Below are positions 9,998 through 22,935 of a stretch of DNA of 64,000 nt, piece by piece. Numbering within the stretch: the stretch's first letter is position 1; the number at the start of each line of letters is the position of its first letter. The translations under genes were made by a program, and so were the position numbers. Origin of the DNA: Azospirillum sp. (GTDB taxonomy: Bacteria; Pseudomonadota; Alphaproteobacteria; CACIAM-22H2); NCBI GenBank assembly GCA_020249045.1, contig JADCGK010000058.1, positions 1 to 64,000 of the forward strand, read 5' to 3'. The notes beneath the pieces are model-generated. The model ran no database searches. It saw only the letters and a list, made by a program, of their open reading frames with translations, and was not told the DNA's origin.

Positions 9998-10929
9998 GCG
10001 AGGCCCAGCATCGTGCGGATGTTCTGCACGGCCGCACCCGAGGCGCCCTTGCCGAGATTGTCGAGCCGCGCCACGAGCACGGCTTGGCAGTGCTTGTCGT
10101 TGCCGAACACGCGCAATTCCAGATCGTTGGTGCCGTTGAGCGCCTCGGCTTCCAGCTTGCCGTTGGCCTCGGCCGGCATGACTTTGACGTAGCCGGCGCC
10201 CGCGTAATGCGCGGCGAGGCAGGCGTGCAGATCGGCGGCCTTGGGCTTGCCGTTCAGCGTATCGAGATGCAGCGGCACGCTGACGAGCATGCCTTGGCGG
10301 AAATTCCCGACCGAAGGCACGAACAGCGGGCGGCGCGTCAGCCCCGTATACGTCTGCAACTCGGGCACATGCTTGTGTTCGAGGCCGAGGCCGTAAAGCT
10401 CGAAACTCGGCGCCTTGCCCGCCTCGTAGGCCTCGATCATCGCCTTGCCGCCGCCCGAATAGCCGGAAACGGCGTTGACCGTCAGCGGAAAATCCTTCGG
10501 CATGATGCCCGCGTCCACCAATGGCCGCACGAGCGCGATCGCCCCGGTCGGATAGCAGCCGGGATTGCCCACGCGCGTCGCCGCCGCGACCTTCGCCTTG
10601 TGCGCGGCGGACAATTCGGGAAAGCCGTAGACCCAGCCCGGCGCCGTCCGATGCGCGGTCGACGCATCGACCACGCGCGGCGTCTTGTCGCCGAGTTCGC
10701 CCATCAGCGCGACCGATTCCTTGGCCGCGTCGTCGGGCAGACACAACACCACGAGGTCGACCGACGCGAACATCGCCTTGCGCGCCGACGGATCCTTGCG
10801 CAAGGCCGGATCGATCTGACGCAACGCGATCCCCGGCATGGCTTCCAACCGCTGGCGGATGCCGAGGCCCGTCGTGCCCGCTTCGCCGTCGATGAAGATC
10901 GTCTTGGTCGCAGTCGTCGTGCCGTCCAT
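9994..10929 (-). CDS. argC: N-acetyl-gamma-glutamyl-phosphate reductase
   Basis: [46 protein letters not shown]. Confidence 0.94.
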   Translation of the reverse strand: MDGTTTATKTIFIDGEAGTTGLGIRQRLEAMPGIALRQIDPALRKDPSARKAMFASVDLVVLCLPDDAAKESVALMGELGDKTPRVVDASTAHRTAPGWVYGFPELSAAHKAKVAAATRVGNPGCYPTGAIALVRPLVDAGIMPKDFPLTVNAVSGYSGGGKAMIEAYEAGKAPSFELYGLGLEHKHVPELQTYTGLTRRPLFVPSVGNFRQGMLVSVPLHLDTLNGKPKAADLHACLAAHYAGAGYVKVMPAEANGKLEAEALNGTNDLELRVFGNDKHCQAVLVARLDNLGKGASGAAVQNIRTMLGLA

Positions 10930-10960
10930 GGCTCTCGCTCCTCGCTTCGGCAAGTCTAGC

Positions 10961-11449
10961 CTAAAGATCCATCCGGTAGAAATGCGTGTCGACCTTCATC
11001 CGCGGAAACGCGGGCGGCAGATCGTCGGCCGGAATCTCGCGGAACCCGTTGCGTTCGTAGAACCGCCGGGCCGCTTTGAGGATTTCGACGGTGCCGAGCA
11101 GCAGCGTGGAAATCCCTTCGCGCTTGGCATGGGCGATCAGCGTTTCGAGCAGGGTTTGCGCGACGCCGAATTCGCGCCCGCGCCGGTCCGCGCGCACGAA
11201 CATTTTGCGGATCGCGCCCAAGCCGGGCGCGCACTCGAGCAGACCGATCGAACCGATCGGCGTCCCGTCGGGATCGCACGCCACCCAGAACTCTCCCGCC
11301 CCCTTGCGGAAGAAAGCGGCCGGGTCGAGCAGATCGGGCTGGCCTTCGAGCGTCACGTCGACGCCGAACTCGCCGGTTTGGATGCCGAGGATCATCGACG
11401 CCAAAACGTCGCGCTCGGCGGCCCGGAAAGGATGAACCTCGAACGTCAT
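10961..11449 (-). CDS. GNAT family N-acetyltransferase
   Basis: [40 protein letters not shown]...[14 protein letters not shown]. Confidence 0.88.
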   Translation of the reverse strand: MTFEVHPFRAAERDVLASMILGIQTGEFGVDVTLEGQPDLLDPAAFFRKGAGEFWVACDPDGTPIGSIGLLECAPGLGAIRKMFVRADRRGREFGVAQTLLETLIAHAKREGISTLLLGTVEILKAARRFYERNGFREIPADDLPPAFPRMKVDTHFYRMDL

Positions 11450-11466
11450 GACGATCTCCGGAAAAA

Positions 11467-11495
11467 CGAAGGGCGCCCGCTGGGGGCGCCCTTCG
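11467..11495 (-). terminator. rho-independent terminator of rplM-rpsI
   Basis: Minus strand CGAAGGGCGCCC-CCAGC-GGGCGCCCTTCG followed by TTTTT. Confidence 0.88.
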
Positions 11496-11517
11496 CGAGT
11501 CTCCGTTCGGGAAGCGA

Positions 11518-12045
11518 TTAGCGCTTCGAGAACTGGTGGCTGCGGCGCGCCTTGTGGCGGCCATACTTCTTGCGCTCGACCACGCGGCTGTCGCGGGTGA
11601 GGAAGCCGTGGCTCTTCAGCACGGGGCGCAGTTCGGGTTCGTAATGCGTCATGGCCTTCGAGATGCCGTGACGCACCGCGCCCGCCTGGCCCGACAGACC
11701 GCCGCCGGCGACCGTGCACCAGATGTCGAACTGGCCGGCGCGGTTGGAGACCTGGAAGGGCTGGTTGATCATCATGCGCAGGGCCGGACGCGCGAAATAC
11801 GCGTTCAGCTCGCGGCCGTTGACGGTCATCTTGCCGGTGCCGGACTTGATCCACACGCGCGCGACGGCGTTCTTGCGCTTGCCGGTCGCGTAGGCGCGGC
11901 CGAACTTGTCGCGCTGGGGCTGGGCGGCGGCGGTCGTCTGGCTCTGCGCGGCGGCGGCCGACGCGGCGGCCAGCGACAGGTCGGCGAGCGTGCGGCCCGC
12001 GGTCTTCGGCTTGGCGGCCTTCTCGGTCGAACGGGGTTCGGCCAT
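11518..12045 (-). CDS. rpsI: 30S ribosomal protein S9
   Basis: [33 protein letters not shown]...[17 protein letters not shown]; Ala-rich N-terminal extension. Confidence 0.98.
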   Translation of the reverse strand: MAEPRSTEKAAKPKTAGRTLADLSLAAASAAAAQSQTTAAAQPQRDKFGRAYATGKRKNAVARVWIKSGTGKMTVNGRELNAYFARPALRMMINQPFQVSNRAGQFDIWCTVAGGGLSGQAGAVRHGISKAMTHYEPELRPVLKSHGFLTRDSRVVERKKYGRHKARRSHQFSKR

Positions 12046-12047
12046 GG

Positions 12048-12518
12048 TCAGGCGCTCCTCTTGTTCTTCGGGTTCAACGCGGCGAAGTCGATCGTCTTCG
12101 GGTTTTGGGCCGCGTGCGGGTGTTCCTTGCCGGCGTAGACCTTGAGATGGGTCATCTGACGGCGGGCGAGCGGGCTGTCCTTCTTGAGCATGCGCTCGAC
12201 GGCGCGCACGATCAGCCGCTCGGGATGCTTCGAAGCGAGCGTGCGCTTCGGATCGGTTTCCTTGATCCCGCCCGGGTGGCCGGTGTGCCAATGGAAGCGC
12301 TTCTGCTCCATCTTGCGGCCCGTGAGGCGCACCTTTTCGGCGTTGATCACGACGACGAAGTCGCCGAGGTCGAGATGGGGGGAGAAGCTCGGCTTGTGCT
12401 TGCCCTTGAGGCGCAGCGCGACGAACGAAGCCAGACGGCCCAGCACGACGTTTTCGGCGTCGACCAGGATCCAGCTCTTGCTCTTGCGCGCCTCGGCGAC
12501 GGTCAGATTCGGCGTCAT
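12048..12518 (-). CDS. rplM: 50S ribosomal protein L13
   Basis: [54 protein letters not shown]. Confidence 0.98.
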   Translation of the reverse strand: MTPNLTVAEARKSKSWILVDAENVVLGRLASFVALRLKGKHKPSFSPHLDLGDFVVVINAEKVRLTGRKMEQKRFHWHTGHPGGIKETDPKRTLASKHPERLIVRAVERMLKKDSPLARRQMTHLKVYAGKEHPHAAQNPKTIDFAALNPKNKRSA

Positions 12519-12541
12519 CGAAGGAATTCCACAAAGAGGAT

Positions 12542-12561
12542 GAGCCCCGGAAACGGGGCTC
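12542..12561 (-). promoter_or_regulatory. 5' leader hairpin of rplM-rpsI
   Basis: Perfect 8-bp stem GAGCCCCG-TTTC-CGGGGCTC between the predicted promoter and rplM start. Confidence 0.6.
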
Positions 12562-12572
12562 GAAGGGCCGGG

Positions 12573-12601
12573 AATATGCGGTCCCGACCCCGCGCCGTCA
12601 A
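12573..12601 (-). promoter_or_regulatory. predicted sigma70-type promoter of rplM
   Basis: TTGACG - 17 nt - CATATT on minus strand. Confidence 0.6.
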
Positions 12602-12644
12602 CGCGTAAGAAGCGTTATATTCCAATGGGTTTGCAGATAAGGTA

Positions 12645-13100
12645 CTATTTTACCGCACGCGAACGCGCTGATTTCACGGGCCGATCCATCGGCGGAATCG
12701 AATACGTTCCGGTGACGTGGGCGACAGGCTCGCGCTCGCCCTTGGAGAAAATCGTCACCTCCATCACCGCCAAACGCTTGCCGAGCTTCAACATGCGCCC
12801 TTCGGCGATCAGATCCCGAGGGGCGGGCTTGCGCAGGAAATTGATGTTGAGATTCGTCGTGACGGCGAGTTCGACGCGCCCGATCAGCGTCATGACGACG
12901 ACGTACATGGTGAAATCGGCGAGCGCCATCATCGTGGGGCCGGAGATCGTCCCGCCCGGACGCACGAAATCCGGCTTGTAGGGCATGCGCACGATCGCAC
13001 GGCCTTTGGCGAGCTTGTCGATCCTGGGCCCCAGTGAGGCGGCGATCGGCAACGAATCCGCGACGATCTCGAAGATCTCGGCTTTGGTGATGTGGCTCAT
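12645..13100 (-). CDS. PaaI-like hotdog thioesterase family protein
   Basis: GRAIVRMPYKPDFVRPGGTISGPTMMALADFTMYVVVMT...TTNLNINFLRKPAPRDLIAEGRMLKLGKRLAVMEVTIFS. Confidence 0.85.
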   Translation of the reverse strand: MSHITKAEIFEIVADSLPIAASLGPRIDKLAKGRAIVRMPYKPDFVRPGGTISGPTMMALADFTMYVVVMTLIGRVELAVTTNLNINFLRKPAPRDLIAEGRMLKLGKRLAVMEVTIFSKGEREPVAHVTGTYSIPPMDRPVKSARSRAVK

Positions 13101-13164
13101 GCGAGGGCGCTTGCGTCGGAGGAATTCCCCGCCCAAAGTGCCGCAAATCGCCTCGGAGGAGAAG

Positions 13165-13959
13165 ATGCCCGACTCCGCACCCGAAATTCCGGTCCTGACC
13201 CGCGACGACGCCGATGGGATCGCGACGCTGACGCTGAACCGCCCGCACGCGCGCAACGCGTTGTCGGTGGCGTTGATGACCGCGCTCGAAGCCGAATTCG
13301 CGAATCTCGCCGCCGACCGGTCGATCAAGGCCGTCGTGCTCGCAGGCGCTGGGCCCGCCTTCTGCGCGGGCCACGACCTCAAGGAAATCCGCGCCAATCC
13401 GGGCCGCGCCTTCTACGAGGCGTTGTTCGCACAATGCTCGCGGCTGATGACCGCGATCGTGCGGTGCCCCAAGCCGGTGATCGCGCGGGTGCACGGGATC
13501 GCGACCGCCGCGGGTTGCCAACTGGTCGCGACATGCGATCTGGCGGTCGCGGCGGAGGATTCCCGCTTCGCCACACCGGGGGTCAATATCGGTCTGTTCT
13601 GCTCGACGCCGATGGTCGCACTTTCGCGCAATATCGGGCGCAAGGCGGCGATGGAGATGCTGCTGACCGGCGACATGATCCCGGCATCGCGCGCACGCGA
13701 AATCGGCCTCGTGAACCGGATCGTACCGCCCGGCGAACTCGCCGCCGCCACGCGTGCGCTGGCGGCGCAGATCGCGTCCAAATCGCCGCTGACTTTGAAG
13801 ATCGGCAAGGAGGCGTTCTATCGCCAGCTCGACATGGAGCTGGACGCCGCCTATGCCTACGCCAGTCGCGCGATGACCGAGAACATGCTCGCGCGCGACG
13901 CCGAGGAAGGCATCGACGCCTTCATCGCCAAGCGCGCGCCGGTGTGGGAGGGCCGCTGA
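13165..13959 (+). CDS. enoyl-CoA hydratase/isomerase family protein
   Basis: LNRPHARNALSVALM, VLAGAGPAFCAGHDLKEI, ATAAGCQLVATCDLAVAAEDSRFATPGVNIGLF. Confidence 0.93.
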   Translation: MPDSAPEIPVLTRDDADGIATLTLNRPHARNALSVALMTALEAEFANLAADRSIKAVVLAGAGPAFCAGHDLKEIRANPGRAFYEALFAQCSRLMTAIVRCPKPVIARVHGIATAAGCQLVATCDLAVAAEDSRFATPGVNIGLFCSTPMVALSRNIGRKAAMEMLLTGDMIPASRAREIGLVNRIVPPGELAAATRALAAQIASKSPLTLKIGKEAFYRQLDMELDAAYAYASRAMTENMLARDAEEGIDAFIAKRAPVWEGR

Positions 13960-13961
13960 TC

Positions 13962-14453
13962 ATGGACCATTCCGAATATCCGGACGCCTATATCCGCGCG
14001 ATTTTGCGCGAGACCAAGACCATCGCGATGGTCGGGGCTTCGACCAATTGGACCCGGCCCAGCTTTTTCGCGATGAAATATCTCCAAGCCAAAGGCTACC
14101 GCGTGATACCGGTCAACCCGGCGGCGGCGGGTCAGGATCTGCTCGGCGAGACCGTGCGCGCGACCCTGAAGGACGTGCCGGAAAAAATCGACATGGTCGA
14201 CGTGTTCCGCGCATCCGAACATGTCGGACCGATCGCCGACGACGCGATCGCCGTCGGCGCCAAATGCCTGTGGCTGCAACTCGGCGTCGTCAACGCCGAC
14301 GCCGCGCGCAAAGCCGAGGCGGCCGGCCTCAAAGTCGTCATGAACCGCTGCCCCAAAATCGAGTTCGGCCGCTTGTCGGGCGAACTCTCGTGGGGCGGGA
14401 TCAATTCGGGCGTGATCTCGGCCAAGCGCGCGCGGGTCTCGCGCGGGGTGTGA
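13962..14453 (+). CDS. CoA-binding (YccU-like) protein
   Basis: TKTIAMVGASTNWTRPSFFAMKYLQAKGYRVIPVNPAAAGQDLLGE; Rossmann CoA_binding_2 pattern. Confidence 0.9.
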   Translation: MDHSEYPDAYIRAILRETKTIAMVGASTNWTRPSFFAMKYLQAKGYRVIPVNPAAAGQDLLGETVRATLKDVPEKIDMVDVFRASEHVGPIADDAIAVGAKCLWLQLGVVNADAARKAEAAGLKVVMNRCPKIEFGRLSGELSWGGINSGVISAKRARVSRGV

Positions 14454-17114
<2,661 letters not shown>

Positions 17115-17350
17115 GGCGGCACGCTTCTATTCGATGGGGCCGCCAGATTTAGCCCCCGGACCCCGGCGTGTCCAGACGATGCACCCGGCGAAGCGCCGGA
17201 AAGATCACGGAAATCCGAATGAAAACCGGGCCAGCGGGGCGAACCGCATGGGAATCACCGCCCGGCCGGCCCGGGATGGGGCCCGGACCGCCGCCCGGGA
17301 TCGGAAGACCGGGCGGCGTGCGGGGCCTGAAGAGACGAAGGAAGCGGGGC

Positions 17351-18442
17351 TCAGTTGTCCCCGCCGCCCGAATCGTTGGCGAGCGCGTTGGCGACGAGGC
17401 CGGAGTTGGCGCGGATGGCCTTCTCGATCGCCTCGGCCATCTCCGGATGCTCCTTGAGATAGGTCCGCGCGTTCTCGCGGCCCTGGCCGATTCGTTCGCC
17501 GTCATAGGAGAACCACGCGCCGGACTTCTCGACCACGCCGGCTTTGACGCCGAGATCGATGAGCTCGCCGGTCTTCGACACGCCCTCGCCGTACATGATG
17601 TCGAACTCGACGACCTTGAACGGCGGCGCCATCTTGTTCTTCACGACCTTGACGCGCGTCTGGTTGCCGACGACGTCGTCCTTGTCCTTGATGGCGCCGA
17701 TGCGGCGGATGTCCAGACGCACCGAGGCGTAGAATTTGAGCGCGTTGCCGCCCGTCGTCGTTTCGGGGTTTCCGAACATGACGCCGATCTTCATGCGGAT
17801 CTGGTTGATGAAGATGACGAGCGTGTTCGAGCGCGAAATCGATCCCGTCAGCTTGCGCAAGGCCTGGCTCATCAGGCGCGCGTGAACGCCCATATGGCTG
17901 TCGCCCATCTCGCCTTCGAGTTCGGCGCGCGGCACGAGGGCTGCGACCGAGTCCACCACCAGCACGTCCACCGCGCCCGAGCGCACGAGCGTATCGGCGA
18001 TTTCGAGGGCCTGTTCGCCCGCATCGGGTTGGGAGATCAGCAGATTGTCGACGTCGCACCCGAGCTTGCGCGCGTAGGCCGGATCGAGCGCGTGTTCCGC
18101 GTCGACGAAGGCGCAGGTTCCGCCGGCCTTCTGGGCCTCGGCGATCGCATGCAACGCCAGCGTGGTCTTGCCCGAGCTTTCGGGTCCGTAGATCTCCACG
18201 ATGCGGCCCTTGGGCAAGCCGCCGATGCCAAGCGCGATGTCCAGCGACAGCGAACCGGTCGACACGACCTCCGCCTGCACCGGCAATTCCTTGCCGCCGA
18301 GCTTCATGATCGAGCCCTTGCCGAAGGCGCGCTCGATCTGACCCAGGGCGGCTTCCAAAGCCTTGTTCTTATCCATGCTGTCCTTGTTGTCCTTTTCCGC
18401 CCCGTCCCGAGGGACGGCGCGCAATGCGGGGGCCGAAGACAT
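17351..18442 (-). CDS. recA: recombinase RecA
   Basis: [86 protein letters not shown]. Confidence 0.98.
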   Translation of the reverse strand: MSSAPALRAVPRDGAEKDNKDSMDKNKALEAALGQIERAFGKGSIMKLGGKELPVQAEVVSTGSLSLDIALGIGGLPKGRIVEIYGPESSGKTTLALHAIAEAQKAGGTCAFVDAEHALDPAYARKLGCDVDNLLISQPDAGEQALEIADTLVRSGAVDVLVVDSVAALVPRAELEGEMGDSHMGVHARLMSQALRKLTGSISRSNTLVIFINQIRMKIGVMFGNPETTTGGNALKFYASVRLDIRRIGAIKDKDDVVGNQTRVKVVKNKMAPPFKVVEFDIMYGEGVSKTGELIDLGVKAGVVEKSGAWFSYDGERIGQGRENARTYLKEHPEMAEAIEKAIRANSGLVANALANDSGGGDN

Positions 18443-18612
18443 GTGTGCTCTCTCCTTATGACAGGCCGGGTGCGAAGGCGAAATCCCCTCGGGACCGGCG
18501 TGGTTGACCATTGACGCAGTAACGACCGTTCAAATCCCTCATACCCTTGGGTCCCTTTTTGTTCCCTTCAGGACCCCGGCGCGAAACCCAAGGCCCCGCG
18601 CCGTCATTTGGA

Positions 18613-18641
18613 ATGTACCAAATCCGTTCTCATCCGCAAGA
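18613..18641 (-). promoter_or_regulatory. candidate recA promoter with imperfect alphaproteobacterial LexA operator (GTAC-N7-GTTC at 18615-18629)
   Basis: Minus strand TTGCGG-16 nt-TACATT; the interval contains GAAC-GGATTTG-GTAC, one mismatch from GAAC-N7-GAAC. Confidence 0.45.
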
Positions 18642-18708
18642 GAAAAAGGAGAACACGGTTCTAAATCCCATTTTCGCGCGCCCCGCCCCGCCCTGCCGAC
18701 GGCACCGC

Positions 18709-20211
18709 TCAGTCCTTGAACACTTCTTCGCGGCCGGCCCGTAAGGCCGGCAACATCGACACAGCGAGGGCCACGAGCCCGATGCAAAGCAAGGACGCCG
18801 AGAGCGGCGTGCCGAGGAACACCATCGGATCCCCGCCGGAGATGATCAGCGCCTGACGGAGCTTCTCCTCCAGCAACCGCCCGAGCACGAACCCCAGCGC
18901 CAGCGGCGCGGGCTCGAAATCCAGCTTGTGCAGCACGTAGCCGACCAACCCGAAGATGGCGGTCAGATAGACCATGTCCGCCGCATTCCCGATCGAATAG
19001 ATACCGATGCAGCAGAACAGGACGATGGCCGGAAAAAGCAGACGGTAAGGCACGCGCAGCAAACGGACCCACAAGCCGATCAGCGGCAGATTGATCACCA
19101 ACAGCATCAGATTGCCGACCCACATCGAGGCGATCAGGCCCCAGAAAAGCTCTGGATTGCGATCGATGACTTGCGGGCCCGGGATCACGCCTTGGATCAG
19201 CATCGCGCCGACCATCAGCGCCATCACGGCATTGGGCGGCAGGCCGAGCGTCAAAAGCGGAATGAAGGAGGTCTGCGCGCCCGCGTTATTGGCCGATTCC
19301 GGCCCCGCGACGCCCGCGGACGCACCGCGGCCGAATGTCTCGGGCCGCTTGGACAGCCGCTTTTCCAGCGCATAGCTGGCGAAGGGCGCCAGAATGGCGC
19401 CGTTGCCCGGCAGGATACCCAGCACCGAACCGAGCCCCGCCCCGCGCAGCATCGCCGGGAGATTCCCGAGGAACTCGCGCAGATTGGGCAGCAATCGGCC
19501 GATTTTCGCGCGCACCACGTCGCGCGCTTCGGGATTCTGAAGATTCTTGAGGATCTCCGCAAAGCCGAACAGCCCCATCGCCAGAACGGCGAACTCCAAG
19601 CCGTCGTAGAGCATCTCGAGATCGAAGGTCAGCCGCTCGCGGCCGGTTTCGATGTCGGTGCCGACCGTGCTCAGCAGCACGCCGACGGCAATCATCGCGA
19701 CCGCCTTGAGGAGCGAACCGCGCGCCAGAACGACCGCGAGAACGAGCCCCATGATCATCAGCGAGAAATACTCGGCGGGGCCGAACAGCAGCCCCAAGTT
19801 CGACATCGGCTCGCCCAGGGCGGCGATCAGCAGCGTGGCGATCGAGCCCGCGATGAAGGAGCCGACGGCCGCGTAGCCCAACGCCAAGCCCGCTTGACCG
19901 TTCTTCGCCATCGCGTGGCCGTCGATCGCGGTCACGACCGCCGTCGCCTCGCCGGGGATGTTCACCAAGATCGCGGTGGTCGAGCCGCCGTACTGCGCGC
20001 CATAATAGATCCCCGCCAGCATGATCAACGCGCCCGTCGGATCGAGCGACAAGGTTATCGGAAGCAGAATGGCGATCGTGGCGACCGGCCCGACGCCCGG
20101 CAGCACGCCCACGAGCGTGCCGATCAGGCATCCCACAAAACAGAGTCCGATGTTCTTGAGGGTCAACGCGACCTGGAAGCCGAGACCCAGATTCGAGAAC
20201 ATTTCGCCCAT
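18709..20211 (-). CDS. tctA: tripartite tricarboxylate transporter permease, TctA family
   Basis: GTLVGVLPGVGPVATIAILLPITLSLDPTGALIMLAGIYYGAQYGGSTTAILVNIPGE. Confidence 0.95.
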   Translation of the reverse strand: MGEMFSNLGLGFQVALTLKNIGLCFVGCLIGTLVGVLPGVGPVATIAILLPITLSLDPTGALIMLAGIYYGAQYGGSTTAILVNIPGEATAVVTAIDGHAMAKNGQAGLALGYAAVGSFIAGSIATLLIAALGEPMSNLGLLFGPAEYFSLMIMGLVLAVVLARGSLLKAVAMIAVGVLLSTVGTDIETGRERLTFDLEMLYDGLEFAVLAMGLFGFAEILKNLQNPEARDVVRAKIGRLLPNLREFLGNLPAMLRGAGLGSVLGILPGNGAILAPFASYALEKRLSKRPETFGRGASAGVAGPESANNAGAQTSFIPLLTLGLPPNAVMALMVGAMLIQGVIPGPQVIDRNPELFWGLIASMWVGNLMLLVINLPLIGLWVRLLRVPYRLLFPAIVLFCCIGIYSIGNAADMVYLTAIFGLVGYVLHKLDFEPAPLALGFVLGRLLEEKLRQALIISGGDPMVFLGTPLSASLLCIGLVALAVSMLPALRAGREEVFKD

Positions 20212-20212
20212 G

Positions 20213-20722
20213 TCAGTATCCGATCAGCCAGGGGGCCACGGGAACGGGAATGCCGAGCGCGAACCGAAACGCCACGATGCAGACGGCGGATATCGCCACC
20301 GAAAAGACGAACAACTCGCCGCGCTTGGCCGATCTGTCGGCAAGCCCCGCGACGAACGCCGCAAGGGGCCCCGCGATCACGAGGCCGAGGGGCGGCACTT
20401 CCACCGGCCCGATCGTTCCGCCGCGGATCGTGAACCCGAACAACACGACCGCCCCCAGGACGATGACGATCTCCCGCCAGGCCCAAGCGCCGACCGGACC
20501 GGCGGGCGCACGCAGCGCCAGCGCGACCTGAAGGGCACCGAGAGCGACGATCAACCCGCCGACGATGCGCGGCATCAGGCCGGCGCCGACGCCTTGCCGC
20601 GTCATGAAGGGAAGATCGGCGGCGCCGATCAGCGCCACGCCGCCCAGGACGACGAGCGCGATCCCGGCCCAGAAGTCGCGGTCGCGAAACCGGCCGCCGG
20701 ATCCGTTCGGGCTTTGCGGCAT
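20213..20722 (-). CDS. tctB: tripartite tricarboxylate transporter small permease, TctB family
   Basis: RDFWAGIALVVLGGVALIGAADLPFMTRQGVGAGLMPRIVGGLIVALGALQ; lies between tctA and tctC. Confidence 0.88.
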   Translation of the reverse strand: MPQSPNGSGGRFRDRDFWAGIALVVLGGVALIGAADLPFMTRQGVGAGLMPRIVGGLIVALGALQVALALRAPAGPVGAWAWREIVIVLGAVVLFGFTIRGGTIGPVEVPPLGLVIAGPLAAFVAGLADRSAKRGELFVFSVAISAVCIVAFRFALGIPVPVAPWLIGY

Positions 20723-20730
20723 CGGCGGCC

Positions 20731-21702
20731 CTATTCGAGAGTGATGTTGGCGGTGCGCACGATCTGGCCCCAGCGCGTGCGCTCGGCGGCCATGAACTCG
20801 GCGAAGGCTTGGCCTTCGAGCTCCGCGGGCGTCGCGCCGTCGTCGCGCAAGCGCTCGATGACGGCCGGATCGCGCAACGTCTCGCGGGTGGCTTGTCCGA
20901 GCCGCGCGCGAACCGCTTGCGGCATGCCGCGCGGGCCGAGCAGCCCGTACCAAGCCGAGGCGGTGTAGTCCTTGAGGCCGGCTTCGATCGCCGTCGGCAC
21001 GTCCGGGAGCCCGGCGAAGCGCGACGTTCCCGTCACCGCCAACGCCGCGACTCGCTTGCCCTCGATGAGGCCCGTCACGGACGGAATCGTCGTCACCATG
21101 AAGTCGATATGGCCGCCGACCAGATCGTTCAGGGCCGGGCCCGCGCCGCGATAGGGCACGTGGCGCGCTTCGAAACCGGCGACCTGTCCGAGAAGCAGTG
21201 CCGCCAGATGGCTGGCCGAGGCGTTGCTCGCGGAACCGTAGACGAGCGTGCGGCTCTTCCCCGCCGCGACGAGATCGCCGAGCGAGGCGACCTGCAACCG
21301 GGGGCCGACGACGACGACCAGCGACGCGTCGGCGATCAGCGCGATCGGATCGAGCGTCGTCGCCGGATCGGCCTTGAGTCGCCGGAACAGATGCGGGTTC
21401 ACCACCATGGGGCCTTGATTGCCGATCAGCAACGTATGGCCGTCGGGCGCGGCCGCGGCGACCGCTTCGGTGCCCAGATTGGCCGCAGCACCGGGCCGGT
21501 TCTCGACCAGGACTCGACCGTCCAGAACCCTTTCGAGACGCGCCGCGAAGATGCGCGCGACCGCGTCCGTTCCGCCGCCCGCCGCGTAGCTGACGATCAG
21601 CGTGATCGGCTTCGTGGGAAATCGGGCCTGGGCGCGCGCGAGGGACGGCGCCGCGAGCGCGTACGCGGCGCCGGCGGTCACGAGGCTACGGCGGGTCAAC
21701 AT
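20731..21702 (-). CDS. tctC: tripartite tricarboxylate transporter substrate-binding protein, TctC/Bug family
   Basis: Signal peptide then FPTKPITLIVSYAAGGGTDAVARIFAARLERVLDGRVLVENRPGAAANLGTEAVA. Confidence 0.94.
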   Translation of the reverse strand: MLTRRSLVTAGAAYALAAPSLARAQARFPTKPITLIVSYAAGGGTDAVARIFAARLERVLDGRVLVENRPGAAANLGTEAVAAAAPDGHTLLIGNQGPMVVNPHLFRRLKADPATTLDPIALIADASLVVVVGPRLQVASLGDLVAAGKSRTLVYGSASNASASHLAALLLGQVAGFEARHVPYRGAGPALNDLVGGHIDFMVTTIPSVTGLIEGKRVAALAVTGTSRFAGLPDVPTAIEAGLKDYTASAWYGLLGPRGMPQAVRARLGQATRETLRDPAVIERLRDDGATPAELEGQAFAEFMAAERTRWGQIVRTANITLE

Positions 21703-22811
21703 GGCGTTTCCTCCAAGGCTGTCTTGTTTTCTGGGGCCGGGAGCAGGCCGGAAGGGATCAGGACCGCGCCTTCGAAAAGGCGGCGCGCGGTGCGGAGCAC
21801 GTGGACGACCGGCGCCGCGTCGGGATCGGGGCGCTCGATCCGCACGGACAAAGCGCCGGAAGGATGCTCGATCCGAAGATCGGCGGGCAAGGCGGCGGGC
21901 CGTGCGATCCGTGCCGCGAGCGTGCCGGGGGTCGCGATCGCCGTGGCGATCCCGACGGCGCCGGTGATCGCCAGCGCCGTATGGCAGGCGTGCGGCATCA
22001 AATAGCGCACGCGAATGGCGGCATCGCCCGCGGGCGGGGAGAGCAGAACGGGTTTCGGTACGACGAGGTCGGCGACGTCGCCGAGCCCCATCCGGCGCCC
22101 GGCCTCGCGCCGCATCGCCTCGATACGCGCCATCAAAGCGCGATCGGCGTCGATCTCGGCGGGCGCTTCGCCGCCCGTCAGCCCCAAGGACGACGCCGCC
22201 ACGAGCATCAACGGCATGGCGGCATCGACGAGCGATGTCTCGATTCCGTCGATCCGCTCGACCGGCTCCCCCGACGGCAGGAGCTTTCCCGTCTTCGCAC
22301 CCGCCGCATCGAGGAAGGCGAGATGAATGGGCGCCGCCGCCCCGGGCACGCCGTCTATCGTGGCTTCGCCCGCGTAGACCACCCGACCCGCGGGGCTGCG
22401 CACTTTGGCGATCACCAGCTTGCCGGTGTTGACGTTGTGGATGCGGACGGTCGTTTCGCCCGCGCCGGCGCGCACCAAGCCGGCCTCGATCGCGAACGGT
22501 CCGACGCCCGCAAGCATATTGCCGCAATTGGGCGAAGTATCGACGCGGCGCTCGGCGACAAGGACTTGGGCGAACAGGTAGTCGACATCGGCGTCCGCGC
22601 GGCGCGAACGCCCGACGATGGCGACCTTGCTGGTCAGCGGATTGCCGCCGCCGATCCCGTCGATCTGCAGTCGATGCCCCGCCCCGAGGGCGGCGATCAA
22701 CACGCCGTCGCGCGATGCCGGATCGGCGGGCAGATCGTCGGCGAGGAAAAACGGGCCCCGCGACGTGCCGCCGCGCATCAAAACGCAAGGTATGCGGACC
22801 AAATCGTCCAT
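21696..22811 (-). CDS. PrpF / 4-oxalomesaconate tautomerase family isomerase
   Basis: LVRIPCVLMRGGTSRGPFFLADDLPADPASRD, QIDGIGGGNPLTSKVAIVGRS, GNMLAGVGPFAIEAGLV. Confidence 0.85.
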   Translation of the reverse strand: MDDLVRIPCVLMRGGTSRGPFFLADDLPADPASRDGVLIAALGAGHRLQIDGIGGGNPLTSKVAIVGRSRRADADVDYLFAQVLVAERRVDTSPNCGNMLAGVGPFAIEAGLVRAGAGETTVRIHNVNTGKLVIAKVRSPAGRVVYAGEATIDGVPGAAAPIHLAFLDAAGAKTGKLLPSGEPVERIDGIETSLVDAAMPLMLVAASSLGLTGGEAPAEIDADRALMARIEAMRREAGRRMGLGDVADLVVPKPVLLSPPAGDAAIRVRYLMPHACHTALAITGAVGIATAIATPGTLAARIARPAALPADLRIEHPSGALSVRIERPDPDAAPVVHVLRTARRLFEGAVLIPSGLLPAPENKTALEETPC

Positions 22812-22900
22812 GGGCGAACGGGCTGCTCCTCCGGCGACGGCGCAGCTTGCGGCGCTGCGCCATTCGATCGTTGAGCGACCTGTAGCCCCCGTCCGATGCG

Positions 22901-22913
22901 TTGTGAAATGCAA
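22901..22913. promoter_or_regulatory. candidate LysR-type T-N11-A box
   Basis: TTGTGAAATGCAA in the divergent promoter region between the prpF-like gene and the lysR gene. Confidence 0.35.
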
Positions 22914-22935
22914 AGATCGCGTCTATTATTGCGAA

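Noticed and set aside
17290-17317. GCCGCCCGG/CCGGGCGGC hairpin after recA as intrinsic terminator
   Set aside because: Good stem but no U tract on the recA strand; the surrounding region is generally GC-palindromic.
18651-18661. GAACACGGTTC as a LexA site
   Set aside because: GAAC-N3-GTTC does not have the spacing of either the alphaproteobacterial (N7 direct) or Bacillus-type (N4) site.
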